From: Pectobacterium brasiliense
Lineage (GTDB): Bacteria; Pseudomonadota; Gammaproteobacteria; Enterobacterales; Enterobacteriaceae
Reading direction: 5' to 3'
Assembly: GCF_016950255.1 (NCBI RefSeq)
Contig: NZ_JACGFN010000001.1
Location: 2,232,001 to 2,296,000, forward strand
Length of the DNA: 64,000 nucleotides
Shown: positions 62,363 through 64,000 of the stretch, in pieces
Layout of the letters: each line of letters begins with the position of its first letter
Position numbering within the stretch: position 1 is the first letter of the stretch
The notes under the pieces: generated by a model
What the model was told of the DNA's origin: nothing
Databases searched by the model: none
Seen by the model: the letters and a program-made list of their open reading frames with translations, nothing else
Made by a program: the position numbers and the translations under genes

Positions 62363-63718
62363 TTACAGCGCCCAGCCGCCAGCGTAGAACACCACCAGCG
62401 CGACAGCAATCACCACGGTGCCGATGTTCAGTTTACGCCATTCGCCGGAGAAGATGCGGCCTAGCACCAGCGCGCCAAAGCCCAGCATGATACCGGTCAC
62501 GATGTTACAGGTCAGCACGATGAATACGGCACATACCAAACCGGACATGGCATCGACGAAATCATCAAAGTTCAGTTTGGAGACATTGCCCAGCATCAGC
62601 AGGCCGACGTACATCAGCGCGGGTGCGGTGGCATAGCCAGGCACCAGATACGCTAACGGAGACACAAACAGCAACAGCAGGAACAGGACACCGACAACGG
62701 TTGCCGTTAAGCCCGTTTTACCACCGGCTGCCGTACCCGCTGCGGATTCGATGTAAACCGCAGCCGGAGACGTTCCGACCAGACTGGAGAAAATGCTGCT
62801 CACGGAGTCTGCGGTCAGGGCTTTACCACCGTTGATGATTTGCCCGTCTTTATCCAGCAGGTTTGCCTGTCCGGCTACCGCGCGGATCGTACCCGTGGCA
62901 TCAAACACAGCGGTCATTACCAGCGCCAGCACGCTCGGCAGAACCATCGGCTGCAATGCGCCCATGATATCCAGACTGAAGATCAGCGACGAACCGTCAG
63001 CCGCCGTCAGGCTCGGCAGCGCAAAGAAGCCAGCGTATTTTACCTTCGGGTCAAAAATCAGCCCCAGAATAGAGATCGCGATGATAACCAGCAGAATACC
63101 GCCCGGTACGCGACGCTTCTCTAAACCGATAGTCGCCGCCAGCCCCAGCAGGGACATAATGACAGGGAAAGAAGTGAAATCACCCAGCGCGACCGGCAGA
63201 CCGTCAATCGGGTTTTTTACCACCAGACCGACACCGTTGGCGGCAATAATCAGCAGGAACAGACCGATACCAATCCCCGTACCATGCGCCACGCCCATCG
63301 GCAGGTTACGCAAGATCCAGGAGCGGATGCCTGTGACGGAAATGATGGTGAACAGCACACCCATCAGGAAGATCGCTCCCAGCGCCACAGGAATGCTGAT
63401 TTGTTGCCCCAGCACCAGACTGAACGCGGTGAATGCCGTCAGCGAAATCGCACAGCCGATCGCCATTGGGAGATTGGCCCACAATCCCATCAGCAGCGAC
63501 CCCAGCCCGGCAACCAGACAGGTTGCAACGAACACGGCTGCCGGCGGGAAGCCGGCCTTGCCCAGCATACTCGGCACCACAATCACGGAGTAAACCATCG
63601 CCAGGAACGTCGTCAGGCCAGCTAACACTTCCTGACGCACGTTACTACCGCGCTGTGTAATTTTGAAAAAAGCATCAAGCGAGCCTTGTGAGCCTACCTG
63701 ACGGGTGGTGTTTGACAT
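62363..63718 (-). CDS. ghxP: guanine/hypoxanthine permease (AzgA family)
   Basis: The 451-residue inner-membrane permease of the NCS2 AzgA-like branch imports guanine and hypoxanthine with protons. About 14 helices are present. Signatures include [19 protein letters not shown] (about 33-51) and [13 protein letters not shown] (near 325). It is near-identical in motif to E. coli YjcD/GhxP. An AGGGGA site precedes the ATG. A PurR-like box lies upstream. Confidence 0.94.
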   Translation of the reverse strand: MSNTTRQVGSQGSLDAFFKITQRGSNVRQEVLAGLTTFLAMVYSVIVVPSMLGKAGFPPAAVFVATCLVAGLGSLLMGLWANLPMAIGCAISLTAFTAFSLVLGQQISIPVALGAIFLMGVLFTIISVTGIRSWILRNLPMGVAHGTGIGIGLFLLIIAANGVGLVVKNPIDGLPVALGDFTSFPVIMSLLGLAATIGLEKRRVPGGILLVIIAISILGLIFDPKVKYAGFFALPSLTAADGSSLIFSLDIMGALQPMVLPSVLALVMTAVFDATGTIRAVAGQANLLDKDGQIINGGKALTADSVSSIFSSLVGTSPAAVYIESAAGTAAGGKTGLTATVVGVLFLLLLFVSPLAYLVPGYATAPALMYVGLLMLGNVSKLNFDDFVDAMSGLVCAVFIVLTCNIVTGIMLGFGALVLGRIFSGEWRKLNIGTVVIAVALVVFYAGGWAL

Positions 63719-64000
63719 GGTGGTATCCCCTGAAATGCCATTATTATTTAAGATCGATTCTTACGATTCCCGCGGCCTTGCTCCGCGAATGCACCAACAT
63801 CGCTGGCGCATCATGAACCGTATAGCTCCGCACGCAAACGATTAACTCGCTGGATGCAAAGCTGGAAAACGTTGCTATATCAAGACACTGCTGTACCAAA
63901 AACAGGCTGAACTAAACAAGCTGGATAAGGCGGTGTCAGGCAATGTGAAGCGCGTGATTATCCCGCTTCACCCGCGCTTATTTCAACTGCTAATCGAGAC
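63719..64000. other. ghxP upstream region at window end
   Basis: The first 130 bp hold the ghxP promoter. The remainder up to the window end shows no clear gene. Confidence 0.4.
63832..63847 (-). promoter_or_regulatory. PurR-like operator upstream of ghxP
   Basis: The sequence ACGCAAACGATTAACT resembles the PurR consensus ACGCAAACGTTTGCGT, with the left half exact. It lies about 120 bp before the ghxP start. Purine control of ghxP is known in E. coli. Confidence 0.6.

Overview
The window looks like chromosomal DNA of a soft-rot enterobacterium, most likely Pectobacterium or a close relative. This rests on a rhamnogalacturonate lyase (RhiE type), a pectin-regulon transporter preceded by a good KdgR operator, and enterobacterial orthologues such as acs-yjcH-actP, yjcE, ghxP, ldtB, cybB and nifJ. 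I assigned the genus from gene content, not from a database search. No rRNA, tRNA, CRISPR array, insertion sequence or prophage is visible.

Positions 1-14700 are ordinary accessory and core metabolism: the tail of a LysE-type exporter, a GNAT acetyltransferase divergent from a LysR regulator, nifJ, cytochrome b561, a deaminated-glutathione amidase, the L,D-transpeptidase ldtB, an O-acetylhomoserine sulfhydrylase, a YdfI-type polyol/uronate oxidoreductase and a KdgR-controlled GPH sugar transporter. Positions 14700-19900 (minus strand) hold an AI-2E/PerM membrane protein and a FecI-FecR-TonB receptor iron-uptake set with a Fur box. After about 2 kb of AT-rich, gene-poor DNA comes acs-yjcH-actP (plus strand).

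Positions 26100-60400 form a block that, from memory of E. coli, separates two gene groups that lie almost side by side there: acs-yjcH-actP and yjcE-ghxP, still convergent here. The block starts with an Rpn/YhgA-type nuclease gene bordered by dispersed repeats, followed by rhiE. Then comes a minus-strand surface-adhesion locus read from right to left: response regulator and sensor kinase (with an unusually His-rich sensor domain), flp, tadV, rcpC, rcpA, cpaD, tadZ, tadA-tadG, a 3183-residue repeat protein with an N-terminal LEPR-type motif, a TolC-like outer membrane factor, two HlyD-type adaptors, and a protein fusing a site-2-type metalloprotease to a HlyD-like region. No ABC ATPase accompanies this exporter, so it is not a normal type I system. 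The layout (two-component system, Flp/Tad pilus, giant adhesin, dedicated exporter) resembles what the PprAB regulon of Pseudomonas aeruginosa gathers under one regulator.

The TolC-like gene is broken in this sequence by one extra CG unit in a (CG)6 run. Restoring the frame gives a continuous protein that stays translationally coupled to the next gene. This may be a real phase or loss event or a sequence error, and it decides whether the exporter works. The adhesin, its ATPase-less protease-linked exporter and the repeat family at 6251-6355 and 27055-27175 are the most interesting parts of the window.
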